DNA of 64,000 nt from Xanthomonas phaseoli pv. phaseoli (GTDB taxonomy: Bacteria; Pseudomonadota; Gammaproteobacteria; Xanthomonadales; Xanthomonadaceae), in assembly GCA_022749655.1 (NCBI GenBank), contig CP094243.1, positions 3,348,001-3,412,000 on the forward strand, given 5' to 3'. The notes below the pieces were generated by a model. That model was given only the letters and a program-made list of their open reading frames with translations, was not told where the DNA came from and ran no database searches. Positions 20,262 through 32,040 of the stretch are shown piece by piece (the stretch's first letter is position 1; each line of letters begins with the position of its first letter). Position numbers and translations under genes: made by a program.

Positions 20262-22641
20262 TCAACTCCGGATCCGGGCGCGATGCTCGCGCTCGATCAC
20301 GGCCACCACATCGGTGACGACCGCATCCACGTCCCGGTCGGTGAGAGTGCGCGAGTTATCCTGCAAAATCAAGCCCATAGCCAGACTCTTGAAACCTGGC
20401 TCGACCCCCTGCCCGACATAGCGGTCGAACAATTGCACCTCACGCAACAATGGCCCGACCGTCGTGCGTACGCTGGCCGACACTGCCGCCCAGCTCACTT
20501 CGTCGGGCACCAGGAAGGCCAGATCGCGGCGCACCGAAGGGAAACGGGACAGCTCGCCGGCGCGCGGCAGGGTCCGCTGGGTCAAGGGCATCAGCTGCAA
20601 CTCGAACGCGATCACGTCCACATCGATGTCCAGCGCCTTGGCCAGACGCGGATGCAGCTGCCCGATCCAGCCGATACAGACGCCGTCGCGATAGATATCG
20701 GCCGACCGCCCCGGGTGCCCGAACGGCTGCGTCGACGGCTGGAACTCCAGCTGCGCACCACTGGCCGCAGCCAATGCCATCAGGTCGCCCTTCAAGTCAT
20801 GGAAATCCACCTTGCGCGCTGGCTCGCCCCACTGCAGCGCCAGCGCATCGCCGCACACCGCCGCGGCAACGTGCTGCGATTCGTCGGGTGCTGCACCGGC
20901 ATCGGCCGCAGCCGCGAACACCTTTCCCAGCTCGAACAACCGCACCCGCCCAGCCTGACGCGCCGCATTGCGGCCCAACGTGGCGACCAGGCCCGGCAAC
21001 AGGCGCGGACGCATGACCGCCAACTCCGCACTGAGCGGGTTGGCCAACGGCACCAGGCCTTCGGTGAGCTGCCAACGCTCCAGCAAGGCCGCATCGACGA
21101 AGGCGTAATTGATGGTTTCCTGCAGCTCGCGCGCCACCAGCTGGCGCCGCACGCTGAGCTCGTCCAGCCGGGTTTCGCTCGGCATCGCGATGCGGCTGGC
21201 GCCACCAGGCAGCGTGGTCGGCACCCGGTCGTAACCGTGGATACGCGCCAGCTCTTCAATGAGATCCTCTTCGATGGCGATATCGAAGCGACGGCTCGGG
21301 GCCATCACCTCCCAGCCTTCGGCAACCGCCTCGACGTGCATGCCGAGCGCACGCAGCATGCGCACGACGTCGGCATCGTCGATCTGGATACCGAGCACGC
21401 GTGCAATGCGCGCGCGGCGCAAGCGGATGCGCGCTGGCTGCGGCAGATGCTCCGGCAGCTGCGCATGCACCACCGGGCCAGGCATACCGCCGGCCAGTTC
21501 CAGCACCAGGCGCGTTGCCACTTCGACTGCCTGCGGCGGCAATGCCGGATCCACGCCACGCTCGAAACGGTGCCCGGCATCGGTATGCAGGCCGAGTTTG
21601 CGGCCACGGCCCATGATGGCCGCAGGGTCGAAGTACGCCGACTCCAGGAACACGTTACGGGTGGTTTCGGTGACGCGCGTGTCCAGCCCGCCCATCAAGC
21701 CGGCCAATGCAACCGGACGCCCGGCATCGGTGATGGTCAGAAAACTATCGTCCAACGTCACCTGGCGGCCGTCCAGCAGCGCCAGCTGCTCGCCGGCGCG
21801 GGAACGGCGCACGCCGATCGGCCCCTGCAAGGTGTCCAGGTCGAAGGCGTGCATCGGCTGGCCCAGTTCCAGCATCACGTACTGGGTGATGTCCACCAGC
21901 AACGACACCGGGCGCACACCGCTGCGGCGCAGGCGCTCGGCCAGCCACACCGGCGTCTTGGCGGCCGGGTCGATGCCTTCGATCACACGGCCGCAATAGC
22001 GCGGGGCATCTTTACCGGCGTCCAGTTCCACTGCCAGCGTACGCGTGGACACCGGCGCCACGGCAACAGCGTCGAACGCCACCACTTCGCTGGCGCACGC
22101 GGCGGCCACGTCGAAGGCGATGCCGCGTACGCTGAAACAATCGGCACGATTGGGCGTGAGCTTGATCTCGATGCTGGCATCGGGCAGCCCCAGATACTCC
22201 GCCAGCGCCTGCCCCACCGGCGCATCGTCCGGCAACTCGAACAGGCCCGAGGCATCGCTGTCCAGGCCGAGTTCCTTGGCCGAACACAACATGCCGTTGG
22301 ACGCCACACCGCGCAGCTTGGCCGCAGTGATCGTCAACTCGCCGATCTTCGCACCGACCAGCGCCAACGGTGCCACCAGACCAGCACGCGCATTCGGCGC
22401 GCCACACACGATCTGCAAGCAACTCGCCCTGCCCGGCATCGACGCTGCAGACCTGCAGGCGATCGGCTTCGGGATGACGCACCGCCTCGACGATACGCGC
22501 CACCACCACCTGACCAAGCGACTCGCCCAGCGGCGTGACCTCTTCGACTTCCAGACCGATCGCCGTCAGCGTCGCGGCCAGTTCGTCGCGCGTGGCCTGG
22601 ATCGGAACGTGGCTGCGCAGCCAATTTTCAGAGAATTTCAT
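20262..22641 (-). CDS. pheT: Phenylalanyl-tRNA synthetase beta subunit (frame broken near 22427)
   Basis: 792 residues after repair, the normal PheT length. It starts at ATG 22641 (MKFSENWLRSHVP). An N-terminal tRNA-binding (EMAP-like) domain is followed by B3/B4 editing, B5 and the catalytic-like core. The C-terminal anticodon-binding domain ends with VVAVIEREHRARIRS. With PheS it forms the alpha2-beta2 enzyme that charges tRNA-Phe. The frame breaks in the EMAP-like domain: deleting one A at 22427-22428 (plus strand) restores GELLQIVCGAPNARAG. The gene is essential, so an error in the sequence is the likely cause. Confidence 0.96.
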
Positions 22642-23720
<1,079 letters not shown>

Positions 23721-23806
23721 TCAACTGCTAACCGAACGGTGTTTCCGGATGCACCGGAACGCATTGTCACTGCATTGACCTGTCATCGCCCACTTGGCAC
23801 TTCGCT

Positions 23807-23839
23807 AAAACAAAAGGGGAAGGACTCGCGCCCTTCCCC
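23807..23839 (-). terminator. Terminator or attenuator between rplT and pheS
   Basis: On the minus strand an 8-bp stem (GGGGAAGG with CCTTCCCC) with an 8-base loop is followed by TTTTGTTTT, about 120 bases after the rplT stop and 99 bases before pheS. Upstream on the same strand is a second perfect hairpin, CCGCACAT with ATGTGCGG. It is positioned where E. coli has the pheST attenuator, but the short ORFs in between carry no Phe codons. Confidence 0.75.
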
Positions 23840-23958
23840 TGCATCTCTGCGTCTCATCTCACCGAAGGCATGCACACCAAGTGTGACTACATCCGATGAC
23901 CCGCTTTTTCTAAGCAGTCCGCACATGGATGTGCGGGCTCTTGCAGAGGGACCTGCAT

Positions 23959-24318
23959 TTACGCCGCCAGCGCGCCCTTTGCTTTCTCGGCCAGCGCGGC
24001 AAAGCCGGCGGCGTCGTGCACGGCGATATCAGCCAGCACCTTGCGGTCCAGGGTGATGCCAGCCTTGAGCAGGCCATTCATGAAACGGCTGTAGCTCATG
24101 CCGTTGATGCGGGCAGCCGCGTTGATGCGGGTGATCCACAGCGAACGGAAATTACGCTTCTTCTGCTTACGGCCAATGTAGGCGTACTGCTGTGCCTTGA
24201 TGACCGCCTGCTTGGCAACGCGGAAGACCTTGCGGCGAGCGTTGTAGTAGCCCTTCGCCAGGGTCAGAATTTTCTTGTGGCGGCGGCGCGCCTGCACACC
24301 ACGCTTTACTCGTGCCAT
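23959..24318 (-). CDS. rplT: 50S ribosomal protein L20
   Basis: 119 residues, intact and of standard length. The basic N-terminus [18 protein letters not shown] and the conserved [14 protein letters not shown] and [10 protein letters not shown] blocks are diagnostic. It binds 23S rRNA early in 50S assembly and, in E. coli, represses its own operon. It begins 10 bases after rpmI, the conserved order. Confidence 0.98.
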   Translation of the reverse strand: MARVKRGVQARRRHKKILTLAKGYYNARRKVFRVAKQAVIKAQQYAYIGRKQKKRNFRSLWITRINAAARINGMSYSRFMNGLLKAGITLDRKVLADIAVHDAAGFAALAEKAKGALAA

Positions 24319-24328
24319 GGTTCAGTCC

Positions 24329-24526
24329 TCAGAGATAGGGAAGCATACGATCAAGACGGCCTGCGTCCTCGGCACGGACGTGATTCGTCTGCCGCAGGTT
24401 GCGCTTCCGCTTGGTCGCTTTCTTCGTGAGGATGTGGCTACGGTTTGCGTGGCCGCACTTGTACTTGCCGGAGGCGGTCTTGCGGAAACGCTTGGCCGCC
24501 GCCCGGTTGGTCTTGATCTTGGGCAT
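24329..24526 (-). CDS. rpmI: 50S ribosomal protein L35
   Basis: 65 residues, intact. [21 protein letters not shown] at the start and [12 protein letters not shown] near the end are typical of L35. It lies between infC and rplT in the conserved operon. The 247-base gap to infC contains a GC-rich hairpin at 24738-24752 without a T run. It could take part in L20-mediated control, but this is not shown. Confidence 0.98.
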
Positions 24527-24773
24527 TGCAATGTCCTTGATGGTGTTTTGTCACTGACACGGGCGGCAGTCTTGCGACCACGCTTTCCATCCTTGCCCTT
24601 GCCTGCTTGTAAGTCCTTGATCGAACACGATCCGGACAGGTCCTGGTGCCGTTTGCACGGCGTCCCGATAAAACCGGGCCGCGCAGTCTACCCGTTACCG
24701 GGAATTGTTGCAACTGATTGATCCTGCAACCACAACGGCCCCCGCTGGGGGCGGGCAGCAGCGAAGAAGATCC

Positions 24774-25301
24774 TTAGACCTTCTTCTTAGGCGCGATCAT
24801 CATGACCATCTGGCGCCCTTCCAGGCGCGGACGCGACTCGATGACGATATCGTCGCCCAGATCGGCCTCGATCCGCGCCGCCATCTCGCGACCGAGCTCC
24901 TGGTGGCTCATTTCGCGGCCACGGAAGCGGATGTTGACCTTGACCTTGTCGCCCTCTTCCAGGAAGCGGCGCATGTTGCGCAGCTTGATCTGATAGTCGC
25001 CCTCGTCGGTGACCGGGCGGAACTTCAGTTCCTTGATCTCGACCTGCTTGGTCTTCTTCTTGGCCTCGTTGGCCTTTTTCTGCTGCTCGAACTTGAACTT
25101 GCCGAAATCCATGATCTTGCAGACCGGCGGATCGGCCTGCGGCTGGATTTCGACCAGATCCAGGCCTTCTTCTTCGGCCTTGGCGAGCGCTTCGTCGCGC
25201 GACAACACGCCGACCATCTCTCCGTCGCTGCCGATCACGCGAACGCGCGGCACCCGGATTTCTTGGTTCTTGCGGTTCTGTTTGTTGTCAGGGGTACTGA
25301 T
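24774..25301 (-). CDS. infC: Translation initiation factor IF-3 (AUC start)
   Basis: 175 residues when started at ATC (25301-25299): [20 protein letters not shown] and so on. This start has a GGGAG ribosome site 8 bases upstream and supplies the full N-domain helix. The first ATG in frame, at 25253, would cut it. IF-3 genes are known for rare AUU-type starts, which IF-3 itself discriminates against, giving autoregulation. The C-domain includes [19 protein letters not shown] and ends APKKKV. It lies 63 bases after thrS. Confidence 0.95.
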   Translation of the reverse strand: MSTPDNKQNRKNQEIRVPRVRVIGSDGEMVGVLSRDEALAKAEEEGLDLVEIQPQADPPVCKIMDFGKFKFEQQKKANEAKKKTKQVEIKELKFRPVTDEGDYQIKLRNMRRFLEEGDKVKVNIRFRGREMSHQELGREMAARIEADLGDDIVIESRPRLEGRQMVMMIAPKKKV

Positions 25302-25364
25302 ATTGCAATCTCCCAGAGGAATAGAACCGGCGCATCCGGATCATCCAGACCGGCCGGGGTTGGC

Positions 25365-27268
25365 TCACGCTGCCTGCTCTGCCTGCAGACGTTCGATGAA
25401 GGCCGAGACCGTCATGGTCCCAAGATCTTCGCCTGAACGAGTCCGCACGGCGACAGCGCCATTTTCCTTCTCACGGTCGCCGACCACGAGCAGATATGGC
25501 ACGCGTTGCAGCGTATGCTCGCGAATCTTATAACCGATCTTCTCGTTACGCAAATCGGCGCTGACACGGAAGCCTTGATTTGCAAGGGTTTTCCGCACCG
25601 AGTCGACATATTCAGCCTGAGCATCGGTGATGTTGGCGACAACGACCTGCACCGGGGCCAGCCAGGACGGGAATGCACCGGCGTGGTGCTCGATCAAAAT
25701 GCCGATGAAACGCTCCATGGAACCAACGATGGCCCGGTGCAGCATGACCGGATGCTTCTTCTGGCTGTTCTCGTCCACGTACTCGGCGCCGAGGCGGCCC
25801 GGCATCATGAAATCGACCTGCATGGTGCCCAGCTGCCAGGTGCGGCCGATGGCGTCCTTGAGGTGGTACTCGATCTTGGGGCCGTAGAAGGCGCCTTCGC
25901 CCGGCAGCTCCTGCCATTCCACCCCGCACACGCCCAGCGCGCTGCGCAGCGCAGCTTCGGCCTTGTCCCAGGTGGCATCGTCGCCCAGGCGCTTCTCCGG
26001 GCGCAGCGCGATCTTGATCTGGATGTCGTCGAAGCCGAACGCGGTGTAGACCGCCAGCGCCTGCTGGTGGAAGGCGGTGACTTCGGATTCGATCTGCGAC
26101 TCCAGGCAGAACACGTGCCCGTCGTCCTGGGTGAAGCCGCGCACGCGCAGGATGCCGTGCAGCGCGCCGGAGGGCTCGTTGCGGTGGCAGGCGCCGAACT
26201 CGCCGTAGCGGATCGGCAGGTCGCGGTAGCTGTGCAGGCCCTGGTTGAACACCTGCACGTGGCCCGGGCAGTTCATCGGCTTGACTGCGTAGGTGCGCTT
26301 CTCCGACTCGGTGAAGAACATCGCGTCCTGGTAGTTGTCCCAGTGGCCGGACTTCTGCCACAGCGACACATCCAGGATCTGCGGGCAGCGCACTTCGCCA
26401 TAGCCGCTGTCGCGGTAGACCTTGCGCATGTATTGCTCGACCACCTGCCACAGCGACCAGCCCTTGGGGTGCCAGAACACCAGGCCGGGCGCCTCTTCCT
26501 GCAGGTGGAACAGGTCCTGCGCCTTGCCGATGCGGCGATGGTCGCGCTTGTCGGCTTCCTCCATGCGCAGGATGTAGGCGTCGAGCTGCTTCTTGTCGGC
26601 CCACGCGGTGCCGTAGATACGCTGCAGCTGCTCGTTCTTGGCGTCGCCGCGCCAGTAGGCGCCGGAGATGCGGGTCAGCTTGAACGCCTTGAGGAAGCGC
26701 GTGTTGGGTACATGCGGGCCGCGGCACATGTCCACGTATTCCTGGTGGTAGTACAGGCCCATCGCGGTGATGTCCTCGGACATGTCCTCGATCAGGCGCA
26801 GCTTGTACTCCTCGCCGCGCTGGGCGAATACCTCGATCACCTCGGCGCGCGGGGTAACCTTCTTGATCACGTCGTAATCCTGCGCGATCAGCTCCTGCAT
26901 GCGCTGCTCGATCGCGGCCATGTCGTCGGGCGTGAACGGGCGCTCGCTGTAGATGTCGTAATAGAAGCCTTCGGCGATGACCGGGCCGATCACCATCTTG
27001 ACCTCGGGATACAGCTGCTTGACCGCATGCCCGACCAGGTGGGCGCAGGAGTGGCGGATGATCTCCACGCCCTCGGCGTCCTTGGCAGTGATGATGCGCA
27101 GGCTGGCGTCATGGTCGATGACGTCGCTGGCGTCGACCAGCTGGCCGTCGACCTGGCCGGCGATGGTGGCCTTTGCCAGGCCGGCGCCGATCGACTGGGC
27201 GACCTGCATCACCGAGACGGGGATTCGAATTCGCGGCGGCTGCCGTCGGGGAGCGTGATGTTGATCAT
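25365..27268 (-). CDS. thrS: Threonyl-tRNA synthetase (frame broken near 27220)
   Basis: 634 residues after repair. The start [16 protein letters not shown] (ATG 27268) opens a TGS domain. It is followed by the editing domain with [16 protein letters not shown], the class II catalytic core with [22 protein letters not shown], and a C-terminal anticodon-binding domain ending RLQAEQAA. It charges tRNA-Thr. The break is at the GGGG run 27219-27222, where one more G (plus strand) restores EFESPVSVMQ. The gene is essential, so this is almost certainly a sequence error. It heads the thrS-infC-rpmI-rplT-pheST-ihfA block. Confidence 0.97.
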
Positions 27269-27590
27269 GGGCAAGAATGAGGTCTGGTCTGGCTGCAGCG
27301 GTCGGCTGCCATGGGAGATCTGGCCATTGCTGGTCAGGCTCGAAGGAGAATGCGGGACGTGGGGCAAAACGGCGCCATGCAGGCGCTCTGCGCGCTGGCG
27401 CAGGCAAGGATCAGCGGTGGGCGGTGGTAGTGCTCATGTCGCACACTGGGCCGGCGCGGGGCGCGGGCCACCTTCTCGCAAGGGGTCTTGGGTGCGAATG
27501 GTAAACCAATCAGCCGTCCGCTGCGTACGGCGGCACGGCGCTGGCGGGCGCATGGCATGATGCCGGCCACCTGTCCTGCCGTTGCCAACC
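27269..27590. other. thrS-lacI divergent intergenic region
   Basis: 322 bases between the divergent thrS and LacI-type genes, expected to hold both promoters. No T-box, leader peptide or copy of the TGCATACGTATTCA motif was recognised. Confidence 0.5.
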
Positions 27591-28710
27591 ATGACCATCA
27601 AGGGTAAAGCCACCTCGCTGGATATCGCCTACCTGGCCGGCGTGTCGCAGCCGACCGTGTCGCGCGCACTGCGCGGCAGCCCGATGGTCAACGAGGAAAC
27701 CCGCAAGCGCATCCTGCGCATCGCCCGCGAGCTGAACTACAAGGTCGACAAGAACGCCTCCTCGCTACGTCTGCGCAATGCCGGCACGCTGGCACTGCTG
27801 TTCTTCGAAGACCCCACCGCCGACGATTCGCTGATCAACCCGTTCTTCCACTCGATGCTTGGCTCGATCACCCGCCTGCGCGCTGCAGGGCTACGACTTG
27901 CTGGTATCGTTCCAGCAGCTGTCCAAGGATTGGCAGGCCGATTACGAAGACAGCAACAAGGCCGACGGCATCATCCTGCTGGGCTATGGCGACTACCAGG
28001 AGTCGCGCCAGCGGCTGCAACTGCTGGTCGAGCAAGGCACCCATTTCGTGCGCTGGGGCGCGACCCTGCCAGGCCAGCCCGGCATTTCGATCGGCAGCGA
28101 CAATTACCAGGGCGGGCTGGACATCACCGACCATCTGCTGGCGCAGGGCTGCCGGCGTATCGCGTTTGTCGGACACGCGTCCAACCACTACCCCGAATTC
28201 GAAGAACGCTACCGCGGCCATGCCGCTGCGCTGGCGCAGCATGGCCTGGCGGCCGATCCGGCGCTGCAGTTCGATGCGATCACCACCGAATTGTCCGGCT
28301 ACACCGCGTGCCTGGCACTGCTGGACAGCGGCAATGCGTTCGATGCGGTGTGCGCAGCCAGCGATCTGATTGCGATCGGTGCGATGCGCGCCCTGCGCGA
28401 GCGCGGCCTGCGGGTGCCGCAGGACGTGGCGGTCAGCGGCTTCGACGATATTGCGTTGGCGGCGTCGGTTGCGCCCGCGCTGTCGACCGTGCAGCAGGAC
28501 ACCAAGCAGGCCGGCACACTGCTGGTGGAAAGCCTGGTCGGCCTGATTCGTGGCGAGGCAGCGCAGAGCCGCACGATTCCGGTGCGTCTGGCGCTCCGCG
28601 ATTCCTCGCGCAGCAGCGGGCTGCAGCCGCCACTGGGATGGGCGCCATCCGGCGCAGAGACAGGCGATGCGATGACGGGTCGAGCGGCGGATGGGGCGGT
28701 CAGGCGCTGA
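27591..28710 (+). CDS. LacI/GalR family transcriptional regulator (frame broken near 27874)
   Basis: About 373 residues after repair, starting at ATG 27591. The helix-turn-helix is textbook: TSLDIAYLAGVSQPTVSRAL, then NEETRKRILRIARELNY. The periplasmic-binding-like effector domain has GYDLLVSFQQLSKDW, DGIILLGYGD, CDAVCAASDLIAIGAMR-like sequence and the DVAVSGFDDIALA block. The break at 27871-27880 is best explained by loss of a GC dinucleotide (CCCGCGCCTGCG reduced to CCCGCCTGCG), giving ITRACALQGYDLL. It faces the alpha-glucan genes and is the natural candidate for binding the shared 14-base motif upstream of them (inference). Confidence 0.92.
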
Positions 28711-28752
28711 TTCGGGATTCGGGATTCGGGAATCGGGAATCGGGAATCGCGA
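28711..28752. repeat. Tandem GGGATTC/GGGAATC repeat
   Basis: Directly after the LacI gene: four consecutive units of the GGGATTC or GGGAATC type. It is related to the repeat pair in the pheS-pheT gap at 22642-22761. This is a low-complexity dispersed repeat typical of xanthomonads. Confidence 0.7.
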
Positions 28753-28888
28753 CAGCATGCACGGTGTGCCGCGATCGGTCGCCACCTGCTGATGTCGTTA
28801 TAGGAGCGGACCCGGCCGCGGCGGGGCGTTGCCGATCTCGGTGATGCCCCATGCGTAGCGCCCCGCGCAAAAGCGCCCGGGAGCGCTG

Positions 28889-30562
28889 CTACTGGTTGCG
28901 GGCGTCGCGGGCGGCTTGTTCGGCCATCTGCGTGTCGAGTTGCTTGCGCAATGCGGGATCGGTGACCGGCGCGTCCGAGAGCAGCACGCGCACGCCATGC
29001 GCCGGCACCGCTGTTGCGAAATCACCCCGCACCTGCAACTGCTCGCCACTGACTGCATCGCGCCACGCGCCAGGCTGCAGGAAGCGCCTCACTTGAATGG
29101 TGGCTGCGGTATCGGCCTTGTTGAGCAGCACCAATGCGGTCTGGGTTGTACCAGCATGCTGGTAGACACGCAGGAACGCGGCTTGATCGCCGTGTAACTG
29201 CACATCGATCTGCACGCCACGCTGCAATGCCGGAGTGTTGCGACGCACCTGGGCGATGCGTTGCAACGGGCCGAAGATCGGGCTCTGCGGTGCAGTGCGA
29301 ATGCGCTCGGCGCCGAAGTAATTGCGGTTGCCGGCATGTTCGGCGCGCCCGCGCATGAAGCCGATTTCCGAGCCGTAATAGATCACCGGAATGCCACGGG
29401 CGGTGAACAACCAGTTGTGCGCGTCGATGAATCCGTTATCGCTGGCATCCAGGCGCGCCATGTCGTGGTTATCGTAGAAGCTCATCAACTCATAGGGGTT
29501 CGCGTATGGCCCCTGACGCAGGAACAAGGGCGCAGCAAGCTTCTCGAAGCCGGCCTGTTCATGACCGAACACCGCGGCAAGCTGCTGTTTCAGCGGGAAA
29601 TCCAGCACGCTGACGCCGGCGTTGCGCGTCCAGGTATGCCCGGCGATCTTGTTGGCGTCGTAATCGAAGGCTTCGCCGAACATGAAAAAGCCAGGGCGTT
29701 TTGCACGAATGCGCGCCACGAAGGCATGCCAGAAGCGATCCGGCATCCAGCCGATGGTGTCGATGCGAAACGCATCGGCACCCTGATCCATCCACTGCAG
29801 ATATGCGCCGGCCAGATAATCCAGCACTGCCGGATTGTTTTCGTTGAGGTCGGACAATTCCGCCAGGCCGCCGCCGGTGTTGTAGAAGGCATGCAACGGA
29901 TTGTGCTGCGGATCCAGTTGCGCAGGCGCAAGATTCTGGTGGTCGGCGACCAGGCGTCCCTGTGCATCGTAGAGCTTGCCAAAGCCGGGTTGCGCCTGCG
30001 GCATGGTGTAGGCCGGCGAACCATGATTGCCCACGATGTCCAACACGACCCTCAGCTTGCTGGCATGCATGGCGCGAGTGAAGCCTGCGAAATCCAGGCC
30101 CGGACTGGGCAGATGTTCGTCGAGCTTGTGGAAGTTGACGCCCCAATAGCCGTGGTAGCCAGTCTTGCCATGGTCGCTGAGCGTACTGCCGCAAGTGATC
30201 GGCTTGCCGCCGGTAAACGCTTCGTCGGGATTGTCGACGATCGGGGTGATCCAGACCGCCCCGAAGCCCAGGTCGCGGATGTAATCGGCATGTTCGACGA
30301 TGCCTTTGAAATCGCCACCGAGATAGCCGATGTTGTCCTCGCTGCCGTCGGCGCATGGTGTGGGCACATCGAAGGTGCGATGCGCCCCGCCCTGGTCGCG
30401 ATGGTCGTTGCCGGTATCGCCGTTGACGAAGCGGTCGGTCACCACGAAGTACACCGCCTCGGCGGCGAACGGCTCCAGGGTGCCGTAGTAGTCCTTGGTT
30501 GCAGGCGCCGCCATCGACGCGCCTGCGTACATCGTCAACGCTACATACATCGCACTGCGCAT
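28889..30562 (-). CDS. GH13 alpha-amylase family enzyme, secreted
   Basis: 557 residues, intact, starting at ATG 30562 (MRSAMYVALTMYAGASMAA, a signal peptide). The (beta/alpha)8 barrel carries the GH13 regions: DIVGNHG (I), FRIDTIGW with the nucleophile Asp (II), FGEAFD with the acid/base Glu (III) and YDNHDMARL with the stabilising Asp (IV). It should hydrolyse alpha-1,4-glucans or cyclodextrins in the periplasm or outside the cell. It is the last gene of a minus-strand operon and overlaps the transporter stop as TGATG. The exact specificity (neopullulanase, cyclomaltodextrinase or amylase) is not resolved. Confidence 0.92.
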   Translation of the reverse strand: MRSAMYVALTMYAGASMAAPATKDYYGTLEPFAAEAVYFVVTDRFVNGDTGNDHRDQGGAHRTFDVPTPCADGSEDNIGYLGGDFKGIVEHADYIRDLGFGAVWITPIVDNPDEAFTGGKPITCGSTLSDHGKTGYHGYWGVNFHKLDEHLPSPGLDFAGFTRAMHASKLRVVLDIVGNHGSPAYTMPQAQPGFGKLYDAQGRLVADHQNLAPAQLDPQHNPLHAFYNTGGGLAELSDLNENNPAVLDYLAGAYLQWMDQGADAFRIDTIGWMPDRFWHAFVARIRAKRPGFFMFGEAFDYDANKIAGHTWTRNAGVSVLDFPLKQQLAAVFGHEQAGFEKLAAPLFLRQGPYANPYELMSFYDNHDMARLDASDNGFIDAHNWLFTARGIPVIYYGSEIGFMRGRAEHAGNRNYFGAERIRTAPQSPIFGPLQRIAQVRRNTPALQRGVQIDVQLHGDQAAFLRVYQHAGTTQTALVLLNKADTAATIQVRRFLQPGAWRDAVSGEQLQVRGDFATAVPAHGVRVLLSDAPVTDPALRKQLDTQMAEQAARDARNQ

Positions 30563-32040
30563 CACTGCCCTCCCGAGGCCACTGGAACCCGCATCACGCA
30601 CACGCCTGCAATCAACAGGCTGAGCCCGCCGATGGCCAATGCATAGATCGGCTGTCCGCCCAGCCACACGCGCAGCACAAAGCCCAGCGCGCTGGCAGCG
30701 ACCAGCTGCGGAATCACGATGAAGAAATTGAAGATGCCCATGTACACACCCATCTTTGGCGCGGGCACGCTGTCTGACAGCAAGGCATACGGCAGCGACA
30801 GGATCGAGGCCCAGGCGAAACCGACGCCCACCATCGACAGCAGCAACCACTGCGGATCGCGGATGATCAGCATCGACAACAAGCCGGCGGCACCCAGCCA
30901 CAGATTGCACAGATGGCTCCAGCGCAAGCCGATCGCACGCACCAGTAGCGGAATCACCACTGCAGCCAATGCCGCAAATCCGTTATAGGCGCCGAACAAC
31001 ACGCCGACCCAGTTTGCGCCGTCGTTGTAGGCGGCCGAAGCGGTATCGTTGGCACCGAAATGCACTTGCGTCACTGCGGCAGTGGTGTAGATCCACATCG
31101 CAAACAAGGCAAACCACGAGAAGAACTGCACCCAGGCCAGGCGACGCATCGTCGCCGGCATGCTGCGCACGTCCTGCACGATCGCCACCAACATGCTGGT
31201 GGCGGGCAGCATGCGCGCCAACGCAAGCAACACGCCGTAGGCGAAACACAACCCGGCCAGCACATACAGCATGCGGTCGCCATGCTGCCAGGCGATGGCC
31301 GCGGCAAGCAGCACGCCCAGACCGCACCACAGCATGCCTGCCAGGAGCGTCGGCGCCATGCCGGTGCTTGCCACCTGCGCGAGAGGCGGATGTGCATCGT
31401 CAAAACCGGCAAGCTGCGCTGGGCTGTACTCGCGCGTACGCAGCACCGTCCAGGTGATCGACAGGAACAGTACCGCTGCGCCGAGGTAGAACGCATAGCG
31501 CACACTGTCGGGCAATTGGCCTGGCGGCGCAGTGTTGGCAATGCCCCAATGGGTCAGCAGCCAGGGCAGAAAACTCGCGACGATCGCGCCGATGCCGATG
31601 AAGAAGCTTTGCATGGCGTAGCCGGTCGGCCGCTGCGACGGCGGCAACTGATCGCCCACCAGCGCACGGAAAGGCTCCATCGAGATGTTGATCGATGCAT
31701 CCAGCACCCACAGCGTGCCGGCGGCCACCCAGAGCATGGGCGCGTTGGGCATCACCAGCAACGCCATGGTGGTGAAGACAGCGCCCACCATGAAGTACGG
31801 ACGCCGGCGGCCCCACGGGGTCCAGGTGCGATCGGACAGGTAACCGATGACCGGTTGCACGATCAGCCCGGTGAGCGGTGCGGCGATCCACAGGCCAGGC
31901 ACGTCGTCGACCTGCGCGCCCAGGGTCTGGAAGATGCGGCTGGCATTGGCGTTCTGCAGTGCGAAGCCGAACTGGATGCCGAGAAAGCCGAAGCACATGT
32001 TCCAGATCTGCCAGAAATTCAAGCGTGGCTTGGCGGTCAT
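30562..32040 (-). CDS. MFS/GPH-type sugar transporter (maltose or maltodextrin permease-like)
   Basis: 492 residues, intact, with about twelve membrane helices. The N-terminus RLNFWQIWNMCFGFLGIQFGF and the loop motif YLSDRTWTPWGRRRPYFMVGA match SuT-like sugar:proton symporters found in TonB-dependent carbohydrate loci. It should take glucose, maltose or a short oligosaccharide across the inner membrane. It is sandwiched between two glycoside hydrolase genes with ATGA and TGATG overlaps, so it is in one operon with them. Confidence 0.92.
   Translation of the reverse strand: MTAKPRLNFWQIWNMCFGFLGIQFGFALQNANASRIFQTLGAQVDDVPGLWIAAPLTGLIVQPVIGYLSDRTWTPWGRRRPYFMVGAVFTTMALLVMPNAPMLWVAAGTLWVLDASINISMEPFRALVGDQLPPSQRPTGYAMQSFFIGIGAIVASFLPWLLTHWGIANTAPPGQLPDSVRYAFYLGAAVLFLSITWTVLRTREYSPAQLAGFDDAHPPLAQVASTGMAPTLLAGMLWCGLGVLLAAAIAWQHGDRMLYVLAGLCFAYGVLLALARMLPATSMLVAIVQDVRSMPATMRRLAWVQFFSWFALFAMWIYTTAAVTQVHFGANDTASAAYNDGANWVGVLFGAYNGFAALAAVVIPLLVRAIGLRWSHLCNLWLGAAGLLSMLIIRDPQWLLLSMVGVGFAWASILSLPYALLSDSVPAPKMGVYMGIFNFFIVIPQLVAASALGFVLRVWLGGQPIYALAIGGLSLLIAGVCVMRVPVASGGQ

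Noticed and set aside
19914-22538. 874-codon plus-strand ORF opposite pheT and ihfA
   Set aside because: Long antisense frames are common in GC-rich DNA. Composition is His/Arg/Gln-rich without domains, and the opposite strand carries known genes.
24738-24752. GC-rich hairpin between infC and rpmI as a terminator
   Set aside because: Six-bp stem with no T run on the transcribed strand; the downstream ribosomal genes need read-through.
25506-27560. 684-codon plus-strand ORF opposite thrS
   Set aside because: Shadow of thrS on the other strand; no recognisable domain.
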